A stretch of DNA of 64,000 bases from Daphnia carinata (GCF_022539665.2 NC_081340.1:5641357-5705356); one strand, 5' to 3'; positions 42,301 to 58,491 are shown, numbered from the stretch's first letter. Program-made: numbers and translations. Notes: generated by a model from the letters alone, not told the origin.

Positions 42301-44705
42301 CATCCGCCTCTTCGTTGGACACGTCTTCCATATAGATGCTCCGCACCTCAGCAAATAACCTGTTTTGCGTATCTTCACCGAGCCCACGAAGTAAATGGTT
42401 GTTATGAGCTGCCTTTAGGTGCTCACAAATATCCTCCAAATTAGATTCCTGGGTTTCATAACGAAGGCAAACTGGGCAATGGAGTTGCTGGATCTTCCGT
42501 AGCGCCTTCTTTACTCGAAGCAACAACTTGTGGAGCAAAGGTTCAAGAAGCTCCTTCCAGTCCGTCTTGTCTCGGGGCGGCAGCTGCGGTGCGGGAGAGG
42601 GTTCTCTGGTCTGTTCAGACTCTTCCGGTGTCTGTTCCGGGGCGGCCTGTAAGTTCTGTTCTTCTTGTTCTTCAGAACTGTCCGGCAACCCCTCGACCTC
42701 CTCTTCCGCACCGCTTTGCAAGTTTTTTGGATATGTGTTGTCGGGACTCAATGGCGAGAGTGTTGGTCGTCCTAAGCCAGGCGGAAGCATTCTTTTAGGA
42801 GGTGTTGGAGGTGGACCTTTATTCCCTGATTATTTATTAGAGAAAAAAGAAAATTGTTAGCACGAAAATAAAATGTATACAAAGATAAAATTTTACCTGG
42901 CAAAAGAGTTCGGAGACCCCTTGGAGAATCAAGGTTAGGAATCATGACCTTGACTTTTTTTCTAACGGGTTCCTCTCCAGGTGATCGGAATTCAGTTCCA
43001 TCCGTTGGCTCCACCTTTATAGGGGCAGAGGGTTCGAAAGCTTGTGCAGGTGATTTCATTTTGCTATCATCGACATCGGAATTAGTTTCTAGTTTAGGCT
43101 GTGATTCCTCAATTTCAGGCGGTTCCGCCTTTATCTGACGCCGGTATTTCCTCTTCTGCCTGGATATATTTGGCGTAGTCTTCTCCGCATCAACAGCAAC
43201 TGGCGCTGCCAAAGTCGGTGAAGGGTAGGTAATGGCAAGAGGTTGCTGCTGACCGTCGGAATGATAGCCTACTTGACTGGGCAATGGAAACCTCGGAGTT
43301 GCTCTACAATTGACACTATGCGCTTCAGCATCAAGAACGTGAATGGCAGCGCCACATTCTGTGCAAATTAAAATCGATGCACGGCCAAGGATCTCGCCTA
43401 AACGAGTGACTTCGGTAGGGCCACGATACCTTTAATAAGAGGTCATGTTTAATATACATCAAATCATAAAAATCAAATATTATCTCAACCCACCTATCCT
43501 CCTTGCCGTGGACGGCCTGCAGATGTTTCACAAGTGCAGACACTTTGGCGTGCATCGACCCACACACGAGACAGGCGTGCCGTTGGTGATGGAGATGGGC
43601 ATGTAGATATCTCGACAGGCCATCGCTAAGGCCACGAGCTCCGCAAAGTCCACAAGCGTCCGGCCCGTAAGTTGACTGAACAGAACGGATCGAACTCGCT
43701 CTCGTCCCGTAGCCTTTCGACGGAGATACTGACGGCGGCAATGAAAGCGGAGGAGGAGATCCAAGCGGCGTCGATGGCGATATGCTTTCAGCCAGAGATG
43801 GAACTGTAATTGGAGTTGCGTAATACGTTAGTTGTTTATATGATAATTTCGAGACGGTTGACGGTAACTGAGTACCGATATCGTTTTCTTCGGCTGCTGC
43901 TGGGATGTTACTGCCACACACTGAGAGGTGCTCTCTGGCAGATAAAACGCTGACAATCGCAAAGCACTTTACACATTCTACTAAATCCCTATCTTCTGTA
44001 GGGAAACCTAGCGGTTTCACTCCGGCAACAGAAGTCCGATTTTGAGTTTCACTTGTTTTAATCGGTTTACGATAAACCGTTTTCGAATTAACTACCACTT
44101 TCTTCTTAACTTGTTTGTTTCTCAACAAATTTGGACCGTTCACTGTTCTTTTTTTTGGGCACAGGGAGAGGCACAGGCATCGTCGCGGGTTCTTCAACAT
44201 GTAATGGTGTTTCAGATGGCTCTACTTCATGATTTGGTGACACTGGCACAGACGGCGGGGTCGTTTCGCCGTTCGTATGTTTTTTAATTGTGTTTGGTGA
44301 CAGTTTGAGAAGCTTGACCACTGGGCCCTCACTTTTAGGAATAGATCTTCTGATGTATGGTCGCTTCTTCTTCACTGTTGGTGGGCTACTAGACGCAGGG
44401 GATCCATTTGTCACCACACTAGGCACCTCATCCTCATTTGCACTGCTTGGGTCCACTTGTTCTGTATCGGCATTTTCAGATATAGTTTCAGGCACTCCCA
44501 AGGGTGCCAAACTATCCAAATAGGCTGGTGATGAGCCGTCTTCAATGTCATCTGCTGCTTCAATATTAAAATCCACACCTACTATATCAAACAATAACAT
44601 TTTTTTTTTTTTTTTCACTTTTAAAAATTAAAACATACCAAGAAGATCTACATCCAGAGGTAGTTCCTCTGAAGGAGTGTCCTTGACTTCAAAGGCAGAA
44701 TTCAT
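39323..44705 (-). CDS. Large nuclear protein with C2H2 zinc fingers and ING-like PHD finger
   Basis: I do not recognise a named orthologue. Exons: 44705-44639, 44581-43494, 43429-42897, 42825-40057, 39993-39323; about 1708 aa once one extra base in exon 2 is allowed for. Two or three Cys/His finger motifs lie in exon 2 (CGLCGARGLSD...; CLVCGSMHAK). A run of about eight C2H2 fingers lies at roughly 675-1010, one with the standard HTGERPHKC linker. A long acidic/Ser-rich region with SSSSS tracts and a Lys-rich patch follows. The C-terminal C4HC3 PHD finger (about 1637-1685: YCYCRCPYDE...EWFHFECVG...YYCPEC) resembles the ING-family H3K4me3-reading fold. A chromatin or transcription role is inferred. 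In exon 2 the frame shifts at an A8 run (44149-44156), and splice phase shows exactly one surplus base (or two missing). An upstream 5' UTR exon is likely. Confidence 0.8.
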
Positions 44706-44782
44706 ACCGCCAAACCCCTCACTGATATCAAAGTGAAAAACAGTTATTAACAATTTTGCTTCTTATCAAACCAAGCTAACTC

Positions 44783-45176
44783 TAGTAACACTTCCAAATT
44801 TCAAAGCTGGCCTTTTCAGTACTACAGATGCTGTGCAAGCTACGAATTTAACAGGATATCCTTGAATTTGCTCAGAAGACACAGAAATGCTATGCTTGTT
44901 ACACCAATCTTTCTCAAAGCGCGGGTAAAGCCACTTGCCGCACAACTTTAGGTGTTCAACGGCAAAATATGAACCAATAATGGAACTCACCGAAACTTTT
45001 TCAATTAAAGAATTTTTTGTAGTTGACATAGATCGAAACCAATCAACTTTGAAAAATCCAAAATAAAAACCGTTCAGAAAAGCGTTCCTCACGACGCGAC
45101 GGACAACGCGGCCATTTATCGACGAGTCGACGAAAGTGGTGAAGCTCCACCTAGTGTCAGAAAAATGTAGAAGCAT
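44783..45176 (-). other. Open frame upstream of the zinc-finger gene; 5' UTR exon or unknown
   Basis: A 136-codon frame (stop at 44766) has no recognisable domain. A donor-like TTTCG|GTGAGT occurs near 44990 and an acceptor-like ATATCAG near 44720. Joining them gives a non-coding leader for the zinc-finger gene rather than an in-frame extension. I favour a 5' UTR exon; a separate small gene is possible. Confidence 0.25.
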
Positions 45177-45797
45177 CGATTCGTTCTTGTTAAGATCGAT
45201 TGTTTATTAAGGCAACGACGACGTTTTTTTAATTTTCCCCATGTTATTAATACGGCTCAAAAAATAAATGAATGATATTTAAGGATAAATTTTGATTTTT
45301 AATTCACTAAATTGCTAAATAAGACGAAAATAATGGAAGTAGACACTGTGACACATCGAGACATCTAGCGATTGTTACATTAAAAATATTATATTGCAAC
45401 CGCGTGTTTACCAAGTTGGCGGGAAGAAGTCGCCTGCCCGTTTTTGTTTTCCCAACAACGTTAACACATGTATATATTTGTCTGAAACGTTGCGCAATGT
45501 TCAAGTTTGAATTGAATGAAGGTATCAGTTAATTGTCATGTTTAAGTCACTTAAGTCTAAGATTCTAGGGGAAGAAATTTAATTAGTCTGATTTTGTATA
45601 GAATCAATCAAAACGTCGGAAAAACGTCGATAGGTAAGAAAATATTTCTATTTAGCATAATTGTACCTTGATAATAGTGACTAAACAAGTGAAAAGCAAA
45701 ACTCTTTGTTTTCATTTGTTCTTCATCACATGTCATTCAAGAGGAAAACCATTTCAATATTAAGAAGAATTTTTTCTGAAGCTATCAGTAACATGAA

Positions 45798-45912
45798 CTG
45801 TCAAAAGGTGTGAGACCTGTGTACTGTGTTGCAAACCAGCATTTTATTTTCTTAGGTTTGTCATGTCCTACTGAACAACACGTTTGTGGTTCACACCTTT
45901 ATATCTTGACAG
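45798..45912. repeat. Imperfect foldback (inverted repeat)
   Basis: CTGTCAA...AAGGTGTGAgACC at the left is mirrored by GGTTCACACCTT...TTGACAG at the right. A further inner CAAACC/GGTTTG pair gives an arm of about 40 bp with bulges. It may be a degenerate element or a structured RNA. Confidence 0.45.
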
Positions 45913-46967
45913 GCATTTCCTCCTGTGATCGTGTCATGATTGATCTCTTTGTTTTAGTTATCTTTGTTCTAAAGTTCAGGTTTCAAACCAAAAGATGAAC
46001 AAATTTTACAAACATTTAAAATATGTATTTCTTTATATACCTTTTTTGGATCGTCCTGTAAAATTCAGGTTACCTTCACCTTTTCACAATGGTTTTTATT
46101 TTGCCAAAAATTTGGTTTACCATTTCTTTTTCATAGGTATTATGTATTTTGGCTATTTACGACTTCTAGGTTTAATTAAGCAAATTAACGGACAATTAAG
46201 TTTCATTGCTGGAGATTTCAAGGCCAATTTCTCGAGCATTATAGCCCCCCGATAAAAAAATATATAATTTGATGTTGTTATAAACTCAGTTCCGTCAAAG
46301 AACGTGACGTGATACAAAAATTTTTATCACGCTAGAGTGCGAGATGGATTGTAGATTCAGCTTGTATCACACTTGTTATAAGTATTACTAACCTATGTGG
46401 CACGTATGGCAAGCCGCCATGCAGTCCGCCTATTCACATTGCTATCCCGCTTACTCGAATCTCTTCCACAATAATACGAATGCCACATTGCTTATTCAAG
46501 ACTAAACAACGTTGAGTTTAGTCTTTGACGTTCATGATGTATCTGTTTGTTTTTTAGTTTTAAAGGAACCTTTACAGATAAATTTTTTTGTTAGAAGAAA
46601 ACTGCAATGCGTTAAAACTCATAGAAGCGCTCGTGGAAATTTATTATATCTGCGTTTTCGGAAAGTACCTTGTTTGTCAGGAGCGTCGTTAAAAATTAGT
46701 CCTCCATTCTAATCGAAAATTCATAAATATGTGTTTTAAATGTTGTATACCTAGTCGTTATTGCGCTTATGACCACATTTTGGGTCTTTTTTTTTTTACC
46801 GATTTGTAATTTTTGAGGTATGTATTCGGTGGGTGCTGACTGTTCATAGCTTGATCTTTCTCGACATCATCAGATAAGCTTATCAGTGCAGAAATTCTCG
46901 TGCATGTTGATAGTGAGTGTAAAGAAAATTAATTTTCCCTTCCATTGTTTTTTTTTTCCTTATTAAC

Positions 46968-47150
46968 AGTGTTCTGTCGAATAAAATTTCGAATAGAATA
47001 ACGCAAAAAATCGAATATTTTATTCTGAAGGTGGCTTAATGCCATTTTTATTCGATATTTGATTCGAAAATTTATTCGTTATTCGAAAATTATTCGTTAT
47101 TCGTATTCGTTTACAAACGAATAAAGTTTTTTCTTATTCGACAGTACACT
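46968..47150. mobile_element. MITE-like element with ~19-bp terminal inverted repeats
   Basis: The ends AGTGTTCTGTCGAATAAAA (left) and the reverse complement of the right end, AGTGTACTGTCGAATAAGA, agree at 17 of 19 positions and bracket 183 bp. The interior is AT-rich and filled with copies of TTATTCG/CGAATAA in both orientations, so the whole can fold back. It has no coding capacity. I could not settle a target-site duplication. Non-autonomous DNA element is an inference from structure. Confidence 0.5.
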
Positions 47151-47334
47151 AAGACGTAATTCAATTAACTGAAATGATTTTTTTTTTTGCAAAAAGGTAA
47201 GCAAAAAACGTGCCACCTAGTAGACAACTATGAAAATAGTTGAACCAAAACGTGGCGCCAGGTGGGGCTGAAAGCCATGAGTACAGTAAGAAGTAGAAGA
47301 GACCAGTGAGAGGACGAAAGTTGACGTGAAAAAA

Positions 47335-51661
<4,327 letters not shown>

Positions 51662-54148
51662 AAAGATGCGTGACAGAGAGAGAGAAAGAGAGAGAGTAAT
51701 GTTTACAACATAAAGAAAGGAGGAGGAGGAGGAAAACACGTTTGCTGTTGTTGTTGTATTTTGATAGCAGCACACACGTACTCCCACTCCCGAGAAAAAT
51801 GCGCCAGATAGACATGTGTGTGGCAAAAAGGTTTAAAAAGAAAGAAACAGCGAATAGCGTTAGAAAAAAGAAAGAATTCGTATTTTTTCTTCCCCATTTC
51901 TCCTAAAAGTTGATTAATATAAAACACGCGTTTAAACAAAAAAAATAATTGCAGCTCCTAACCAAATAGTTGCCGTTTCGTGCTTCTTCTAAAGGGGCGG
52001 GAGCGCTTCAGTATTTGAAAAAAGAAAGGCTATTTAAAAAAAGAATTAGGATTTTCCCTTTTTTTCGTCTTTTAAAAACAAATGAGTACCGCATTTAACA
52101 CCTAATTTCACGATTCGCTAATGATTTCCCAACTTAAAGTTAATCGGCCGCTGTTTCTTTTGTTAATTCTCCTCTTATGATTTATTATTATTATTTTTTT
52201 TTTTTTAGAAGTGAAATTTGGAAAAAGAAGAACCTAATTTTGGATTGTGAACTATTTTTAAAGGGGAAATTGGTTAATTATTTTTTGTTTTTCAATTAAT
52301 TTCTATTTTGTCCCATATTTTCCAAGGGAACAGCTACAAAATGGTTTGCGAATAGAAACTCTTTTCCTGATGTCTTTATATTGAAAACAAAAAATTGCTT
52401 TCTATCTGGCCCAGGTGGCCAGTTTGGCATCCATTAAATCAGCAGTTAAAGCAACGCCATGGACAACCAAGTTCTTTTTTTCTTTGATTTTTTTTTTTTT
52501 TTGAGAAAGTTTCTGCTGGTCGGAAATCTTTTCAAAAAAAAAAAAAAAAAGAGAAAATAGGAGGGGCTTGTTTGTCTGCGGGTATCCTTTTAGTTTTCTT
52601 ATTCGGCGTTCCGTGACATTGAAATATTCATAAAAACATTTTTTTTTTTTCAGTTACAAAAATTTAAATCATTTCGCTAGGGCAAACATTAATGGGCGGG
52701 GGGTTTAGATGTCAAAAGTGTTATGACGCAATAGCGTCATTCGGCTGAATTCTTGAGAAGAAAAAAAAAATTACATGGAGAGGAGAAATTAACTGAAATT
52801 AACTTTATGCCAATCGAGGAATTGATAATTGAAAGTTGTGAACTATGCAGTTGGGAAGCCGCCATCTTTTGTTCTTAGATTATTCGTTCGACCTCTCGTT
52901 ACTGCACCTATGCCATCTGAAAAAAAAAATGTGTTTTTTTTTTCATCAAAAAATTACAAATTGAACTTATACACACAACATAAATTTTTATCCGAAGCTC
53001 GATCCCGCCCCCACCGCTCTTTCGTGTCATACAGAAATGTATATTCATTCTTAGCTTTTCCTTTGTTCATGGCCTCCCAGTGCACACCAAACGCTATTCA
53101 CATCACGAACGATGCTCCCTCCTCTGGTTCTCTATCCGTTCTTTATTTTTTTGTTGGTTTTTTACACAACATTTATTTACTATTCTCTTGTTTCTGTTTT
53201 GTTTTTCTTCACCTCTCTCTATTTCTCTCTCGCAGATTATATATAACTGTAATGTGTACCATTAATTCTTTTTTTTTCTGTCCAAGTCTTTTTTTTTTTT
53301 TTGTGTATTTGTGTCATCGTTCAATTTCGGTTCAAATTCAAAACATCCGAAATCTTTTGTGTTCGTCTCTCTTCGTACGTGTTGGAACAAACTCTCTTCC
53401 TCTTTTTATGCCCTTCGGATAAAACTAACAGAAATTTTTCTTGAATATTCGTTTTCTGCCTTTCGAATTTTTTGGAATTTCATTTGTGCAATTTTTCATT
53501 TAATTATTATTAACTAAAGCTATTAATAAGATTTAAACGAGATAAAACATTAAAGATAAGTAAAAAAAGATAAACGAATTGAAACCATAAAAAAAATTAC
53601 AATTAATTTTACGTTTCGTCTGTTTGGATGGACTCGTGTAACGTGACCCGTGTAAATGCCGCCTCTTTACTTCCCAGTTTTGCGTAGCTGTCATCCTTTC
53701 TCTTTGGATTGGCTTTTTGTTATTAATACTTTCATTCTATCCCTTCTGTCTTAGCATAACCCTCTAACAAAAATACCTGGGTAGGAATTTTTACCTTTTT
53801 GTAGGAAGAATGAGGAATTCAAATCCCCTTCATGTTCCTTTGGGATAAAAAAAAAACATTGTGTCTGTGAAACATTAAAAGGAAGAATAACTAAAAAATG
53901 AAATACATCGCGGTTGTATGTAATACGATCTATTGTTACGCTGTTGCAAAAGGACATTTTTGTTAGATTGTTAAGTGGGGAGAAAGCTTTTGGTCGTTTG
54001 ATGTGGTTGTTTATGGAATTAGACACAGTTAGAGTTGGAACACGGGCAGTAGAAAATTTGTAAAGATTAAGGGATTTGTCAGTCTGCTTGATTGGGGATC
54101 CCGTTAAGTAGGAAACGATTTCTTAACATAAGATGTTGAGAGAACGTT
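51662..54148. other. PKA-R1 3' flank / UTR and spacer
   Basis: No coding region is recognised. The left part should be PKA-R1 3' UTR. The sequence is T-rich with several A/T runs, GA repeats just after the stop (51675-51696), and a small hairpin ATGACGC/GCGTCAT near 52725-52742. Frames of 60-200 codons here are Phe/Leu-rich products of T-rich DNA. Confidence 0.6.
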
Positions 54149-55049
54149 TCACAACTGTGGCATGTCTTCCATGGACTTGGCTCCCTTGCGCTTTTTATTG
54201 GCAGATGCGCGTGGCAATTTGTCGACGTCAACGTCTTCGTCTAGAGTTGAAATCGAAGTCAATTCTGGGATGACTTGTCGTGGAATTAAAGGCAATTCCG
54301 AATCTTGGGTTTTCTCTTGATCTTCATCTAACAGAAAAATTCAAATGACTACTCAAAATCAGAAATAAGCATCGTATACTTTCTTGGACGAAATTCTTAT
54401 CCGTTAGAGACGGCCAGGCATTAGTTCCAGTTCCAGTTCCAATGGTGCCCGTTCTTCTACGAAAGCTGTCTTCCCTGGCTTCATATGCCTATAAATAAAC
54501 GACTGGAAGGTACATATCATAATTTTAGTTTTAAAATTTTTAAAAAGAAATACCTTTTGGCGAGTAACTAAAAACTGTAATTCCTTCTGCATTCGATGTA
54601 GCCTACTTTGTTGATTTTCAACTAGGTCCTTCAGAATAGCAATCTCCTCTTCCTGTGCAATTTCGCGGCTGTTGGAAGCCTTAATACCATTCGTCATTAA
54701 CACCTGGAATCGATACATCCAGGATGAATAAACAATGCACAGAAAAAATGTGATGGCCGGAAACAATACGTCTGGTGCCATTATAATTAGATAACGATTT
54801 TGAAGCCAAGGATAATAAAAAGTGCGCATAACTTACTGCGATAACAACGAGGCAAGATATAATAGCCAAACAGGAAAGGATGAGACGCAAACGGGAAAAC
54901 AGGTGGCCAGGCCAACAACACGGTGCTTGTTTGTCATCTTTTGCGCGATTGCTGACGGTTGTCTCTTGGTAAACGGCTCCGTTTTTCGTCTTGGGAACCA
55001 ACAGAGGCCCTTCTTGCTGATAAACATATTTGACCTCTTCTGTTTTCAT
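54149..55049 (-). CDS. Single-pass membrane protein with coiled coil, unknown
   Basis: Not recognised. Exons: 55049-54837, 54703-54554, 54488-54380, 54327-54149; 651 nt, 216 aa, phase consistent. A polar N-terminus with CCWPGH precedes one membrane segment (about 54-74, LILSCLAIISCLVVIA). A coiled coil (about 82-121, EEEIAILKDLVENQQSRLHRMQKELQ) follows, then a charged tail with a KKRKGAKS patch. The layout (membrane segment followed by a short coiled coil) recalls RIC-3-like ER proteins, but sequence similarity is not convincing. The frame of exon 2 stays open upstream to an ATG at 54781, which would give a different hydrophobic N-terminus (MAPDVLFPAITFFLCIVY...). A donor CAG|GTAAGAT at 55493 probably ends a 5' UTR exon. 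Confidence 0.7.
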
Positions 55050-56339
55050 TTCTCCTCCCTTGTGCTTTTTACCGAAAGGAAGGCAGAGTCTTGATGGGAG
55101 TAAACAAAGGCTCGTCTCTGTTTCACGTAGTCTGGATACGAGCCAATATTAAGTTTGTTGAAACACAGCTGCACCCCTGCTTTCATGAATAATCAAGCAA
55201 AAATACACAGTGAAAGGCGCGCTGTTCCCAAGTTCTCAAAACACTACACACACACACTAGAGCGATGCCGATTCGACTAGATTTTTAGACGTCGAGTCAC
55301 CTGCTACACTCTAAAAATAATCATTCAACTCCGTGAATGATATATCACGGAGGGCACCGAGTATGGTATTATGCTATCAAAAAACACGTGAATTAAGGCA
55401 CACCTCTGATCGGCCCTGGAATGACCGAGATGAGCTACATCACGATGTTATAACACACAACAACACGTAGAGAGAAATCTTTATGATCTTACCTGGAAGA
55501 CGAGTGAACTGGGCTGTGGCTTTCAGTCAAGTGGCAGGGCTCGGGGGAACGTACGTTTTATCAGCCAAAAAAAGAGAAAAGGGCTCACTAGCTGGCTGGC
55601 GGGGCCTCTGCCAGTCGGATAACTACACAGACTGCCGATAACTTGCCCCTCGCTTTGATCCCTGCCTTTCATCATAGGTTTCCTCTTTCGACCAAAGTTC
55701 TCATTCTTTTTCTTTTTCTCCTGACATATGTGTGTAGAGTTTGCATTCCCTTCTTCTTTTTTTTTTACTCCCTTTTGATTATTTGTTCGGTGACTTGAGC
55801 AGCCTCGTGACGCAGCCAAAGCAGGAATACGACACCATCAGTTCACAGCACATACATCCGTTGAACAACCTTTCTTCGGACTGATGCTCACAAACATGAG
55901 CGACTCCATTTTCAGATGAATATCAGAAAATATGTAAAAAGATAAATCTAGTGAAACTAATTTATTCTAACACGCAGAAGCTTGATTAGCTCATTAAAAT
56001 CAGTTCTGATGGACGATCTTCTCGCCACTGGCTGACATTTCGATCATTGTCTGATTTAAGACCCTTTTTTTCATTATCAGACTTCCCTAAAAGAATGTTT
56101 CTTTTAAATCCCTATCAGCTACTAGATATGAAAAATACAATCTAACGATTTTGTGGGTATTCTTTAAAAAACAAAAAGGGTAAATATGCAACCATGCAAC
56201 ATCTTGTTCATTGGTCAAGTATCGATACTTGTTACCAACCGACGTTGCACCAATTATCAGACGTTTGCCATTTCGTTACAACGTAGCTTGTTCTCCATTG
56301 CAGTCATTCAGAGTAATTCATTTGCTAACACAGCATACA
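55050..56339. other. Shared upstream region of the membrane-protein gene and DAP1
   Basis: The two genes diverge. A likely 5' UTR exon of the minus-strand gene ends at 55493 with a consensus donor. The DAP1 side carries a perfect DRE within a 14-bp palindrome (see 56220-56227). I see no coding sequence. Confidence 0.5.
56220..56227. promoter_or_regulatory. DRE site TATCGATA upstream of DAP1
   Basis: Perfect TATCGATA inside the palindrome AAGTATCGATACTT, 113 bp before the DAP1 start codon. It is the same element as in the LIMK1/ERAL1 promoter. Confidence 0.5.
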
Positions 56340-56856
56340 ATGTCCGATACCGAGCAAAACGAGTTAAAAGGTGGACATCCACCAGCAAGTATGTATTGAA
56401 AGATGTCTTTTTACGTTGTATGCACTGTCAAGTTGTGACAGCTCTGTTGCTTTTACGTATTAGTGTTGTCTACAACCTGTTGCCGTACTTGCAGTACTCG
56501 AATGTACTAATTTTTTATCTAATTTCCAGTGAAGGTTGGAGGAAAGCGGGTTCCACTTCCCAAACATCACGAGGAAAAAGCCGAGGCACCGAAAAGTGCA
56601 GAGGAAACAGAAGACAAAGACAAGTAAATAATTTCAATTCTTTTTGAAAATAATTGTTAGTATATAACCATCTTATAGGTCTCCGAGTAAAACAGTTGTA
56701 ATTTCTGGTGCTGAAGTCAAAGAAAAAGAGGTTTATTCTCCAGAGGCAGCCAAGGCCATTCATGAGAAACCTGTACCAACTCATACACAGAAAGAGCCTG
56801 GATTTGGCCAACATGGAAATAGACTAGGTTTCATTCAGCAACCTCGTAAACACTGA
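56340..56856 (+). CDS. DAP1: Death-associated protein 1
   Basis: Small, disordered, proline-rich cytosolic protein; in mammals an mTOR substrate that restrains autophagy and has been tied to interferon-induced death. More recently it was described as a ribosome-associated factor. Exons: 56340-56388, 56530-56623, 56679-56856; 321 nt, 106 aa (human 102). Conserved family marks are GGHPPA near the N-terminus, a Lys/Glu-rich middle, SPSKTVVISG, a Pro/His-rich stretch with AAKAIHEKPVP, and the C-terminal IQQPRK, here followed by His. Both introns fall in correct phase. It is convergent with LENG1, with 339 bp between stop codons. Confidence 0.9.
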
Positions 56857-57162
56857 AAACTTGTTTCGTTTCAGCTGAATGCTCATTTCAGATTGCTCCC
56901 AGAACATTTGTTCATTCCACTGTTGTGGGCAATCCATACTTTCAGACAGGTTGTGTTGTTTTTCCCTACCCCTATCTTTTCTTTATTGTTTGGTTGGCAA
57001 AATTTTGGTTGTTTGTTATTTTCAGGGTTTATACTTTTCATCCTTATTTAGAGGGCGAAAATGATGACAACTATTCTTCTCTCATTCATTGATGTTTAAT
57101 ATAAAATTTAAAAAGAAATGGTAAAAGGGAGGAGAATACATTTACCAGTCATCAAAAGATTG

Positions 57163-57168
57163 TTTATT
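57163..57168 (-). terminator. Polyadenylation signal of LENG1
   Basis: AATAAA on the minus strand, 28 bp past the LENG1 stop codon. Confidence 0.5.
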
Positions 57169-57195
57169 TTCCAAAATTATTAGACAGAAAAATTG

Positions 57196-58491
57196 TCATT
57201 GCAACCAATATTTAGTTGCAGAATCGAGAGGCTGGTTCTGCCTAGCCATGTCGGGATTATATTGAGAATGATATTTCTGTTTCGGCTTAGCCTTAACAAG
57301 CTTTTCGTCCGTGTCACTATCGTCAGTGTTTGAACGATTAGATTTTTCTTTTGATGATGCAGCAACAGTTCCGTTGACAGCGGCCAGGAGTTTATTGGCT
57401 TTCGCGCGTTCAGCCTTTTCACGTTGCAGTCTCTTGGCTCGCAAAAGAGCTAATCGCTGTTTCTTTTCCGCATCAGAGTCGGAGGAATCGGAAGATTCTG
57501 ACGTAGAATCATCCGAGTTTGAATTAGCTTCTTCACTAGTTTTTCTCCTTTTCTTACTAGACTTCTCAGACGACCGGCGTCTTGATTTATCCTTCTTGTG
57601 TTTCTTGGCTTTCTTTTCTTCCTTTCTCGATTTTCGCTTTTTTTTCTTGTGCTTTTTTTCTGGACTAGATGAAATTGGCTCAGGTTTGGCAGCAGGGAAC
57701 CGAAGATCAGGTTGTGTGATCTTTTTAGATTGTTCTCGTTTGGTCGTCTCTGGTTTGCCTATGTAGTGTCTGATCACACGGAGAGGATCAAACATATCTT
57801 TTGCTCTTTCATCCTTGTAGCTGATATCCTCTTGTGTCTGGTTCTTCAGAGTTTTCAATAATGAGGGTTTCTCATACCATGCCGATTCACCAGTGGATTC
57901 TCTAGAACCTTGGCCAAGATAAGTCAATAGCCCAATCTGCTTTTCATAGTCCTCTTGCTCTTTCTTTTTCTCCTGTTCATGTTCCTTATTTGCAACTCCT
58001 TCAACTTGTTTGCCTTCTTCTAGATTGGCAAAGAAGTTCACATGACCAGAGGCAGTAAACTGTACAACGTTCTTTTCCTCTGTTACTGGTACAGATACAC
58101 ATGCACCATTCCTGATCACAACCTCATACCGAGTTTCTGTGCTGGATGGAATTTGCTTCTTTGTAGACCCTTCGATAGAGGAAAGACCTTGTCTTTCTCT
58201 TGCCCTTGTCCTTAGGATCGCAGTTCTGGTTTCTTGTTCCTAAGATTTCATGAATGACAAAATTTTATCATATAGTACCATTGAAAATTTGTTTTATACT
58301 TACAGCAAGCAATGCTCTTCTTTGTTTTTCCTTTTCTTCTTCAGCTGCTTTCGCTTCGTCACGTCGTACTCGAGCTATATTATCTTTAGTCCTCACGTGC
58401 CATCTAATATGCAGGAAATCCTTATTAATAACGACATAATATAGAATGAATGAAGACAAACGGGTCACCTTTTCTTTGGTAAAATGTTCAT
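57196..58491 (-). CDS. LENG1: LENG1-like nuclear protein (leukocyte receptor cluster member 1 homologue)
   Basis: Conserved nuclear protein with an N-terminal CIR-type segment found in spliceosome-associated and CBF1-interacting proteins; the exact role is poorly known. Exons: 58491-58469, 58403-58304, 58239-57196; 1167 nt, 388 aa. The start [20 protein letters not shown] is nearly identical to the family, followed by a charged helix. Later come LLTYLGQ, WYEKP and [12 protein letters not shown], then a long Lys/Arg/Ser-rich low-complexity region (about 210-300). The C-terminus is the family signature [11 protein letters not shown]. It is longer than human LENG1 because of the basic region. 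The strand and phases are unambiguous. Confidence 0.9.

Larger units (their letters stand above)
45177..47334. other. Intergenic spacer with two foldback elements
   Basis: No coding region is recognised in about 2.1 kb between the divergent zinc-finger gene and PKA-R1. It holds an imperfect foldback at 45798-45912 and a MITE-like element at 46968-47150. GTGGCGCCAGGTGG at about 47252-47265, just upstream of PKA-R1, resembles the arthropod CTCF core. Confidence 0.6.

Noticed and set aside
52725-52742. ATGACGC/GCGTCAT hairpin
   Set aside because: A 7-bp palindrome with a 4-nt loop is common by chance and nothing around it supports a function.
52829-53422. 197-codon plus-strand frame after PKA-R1
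   Set aside because: Very Phe/Leu/Ser-rich composition from T-rich DNA, no recognisable family, located in the probable 3' UTR.
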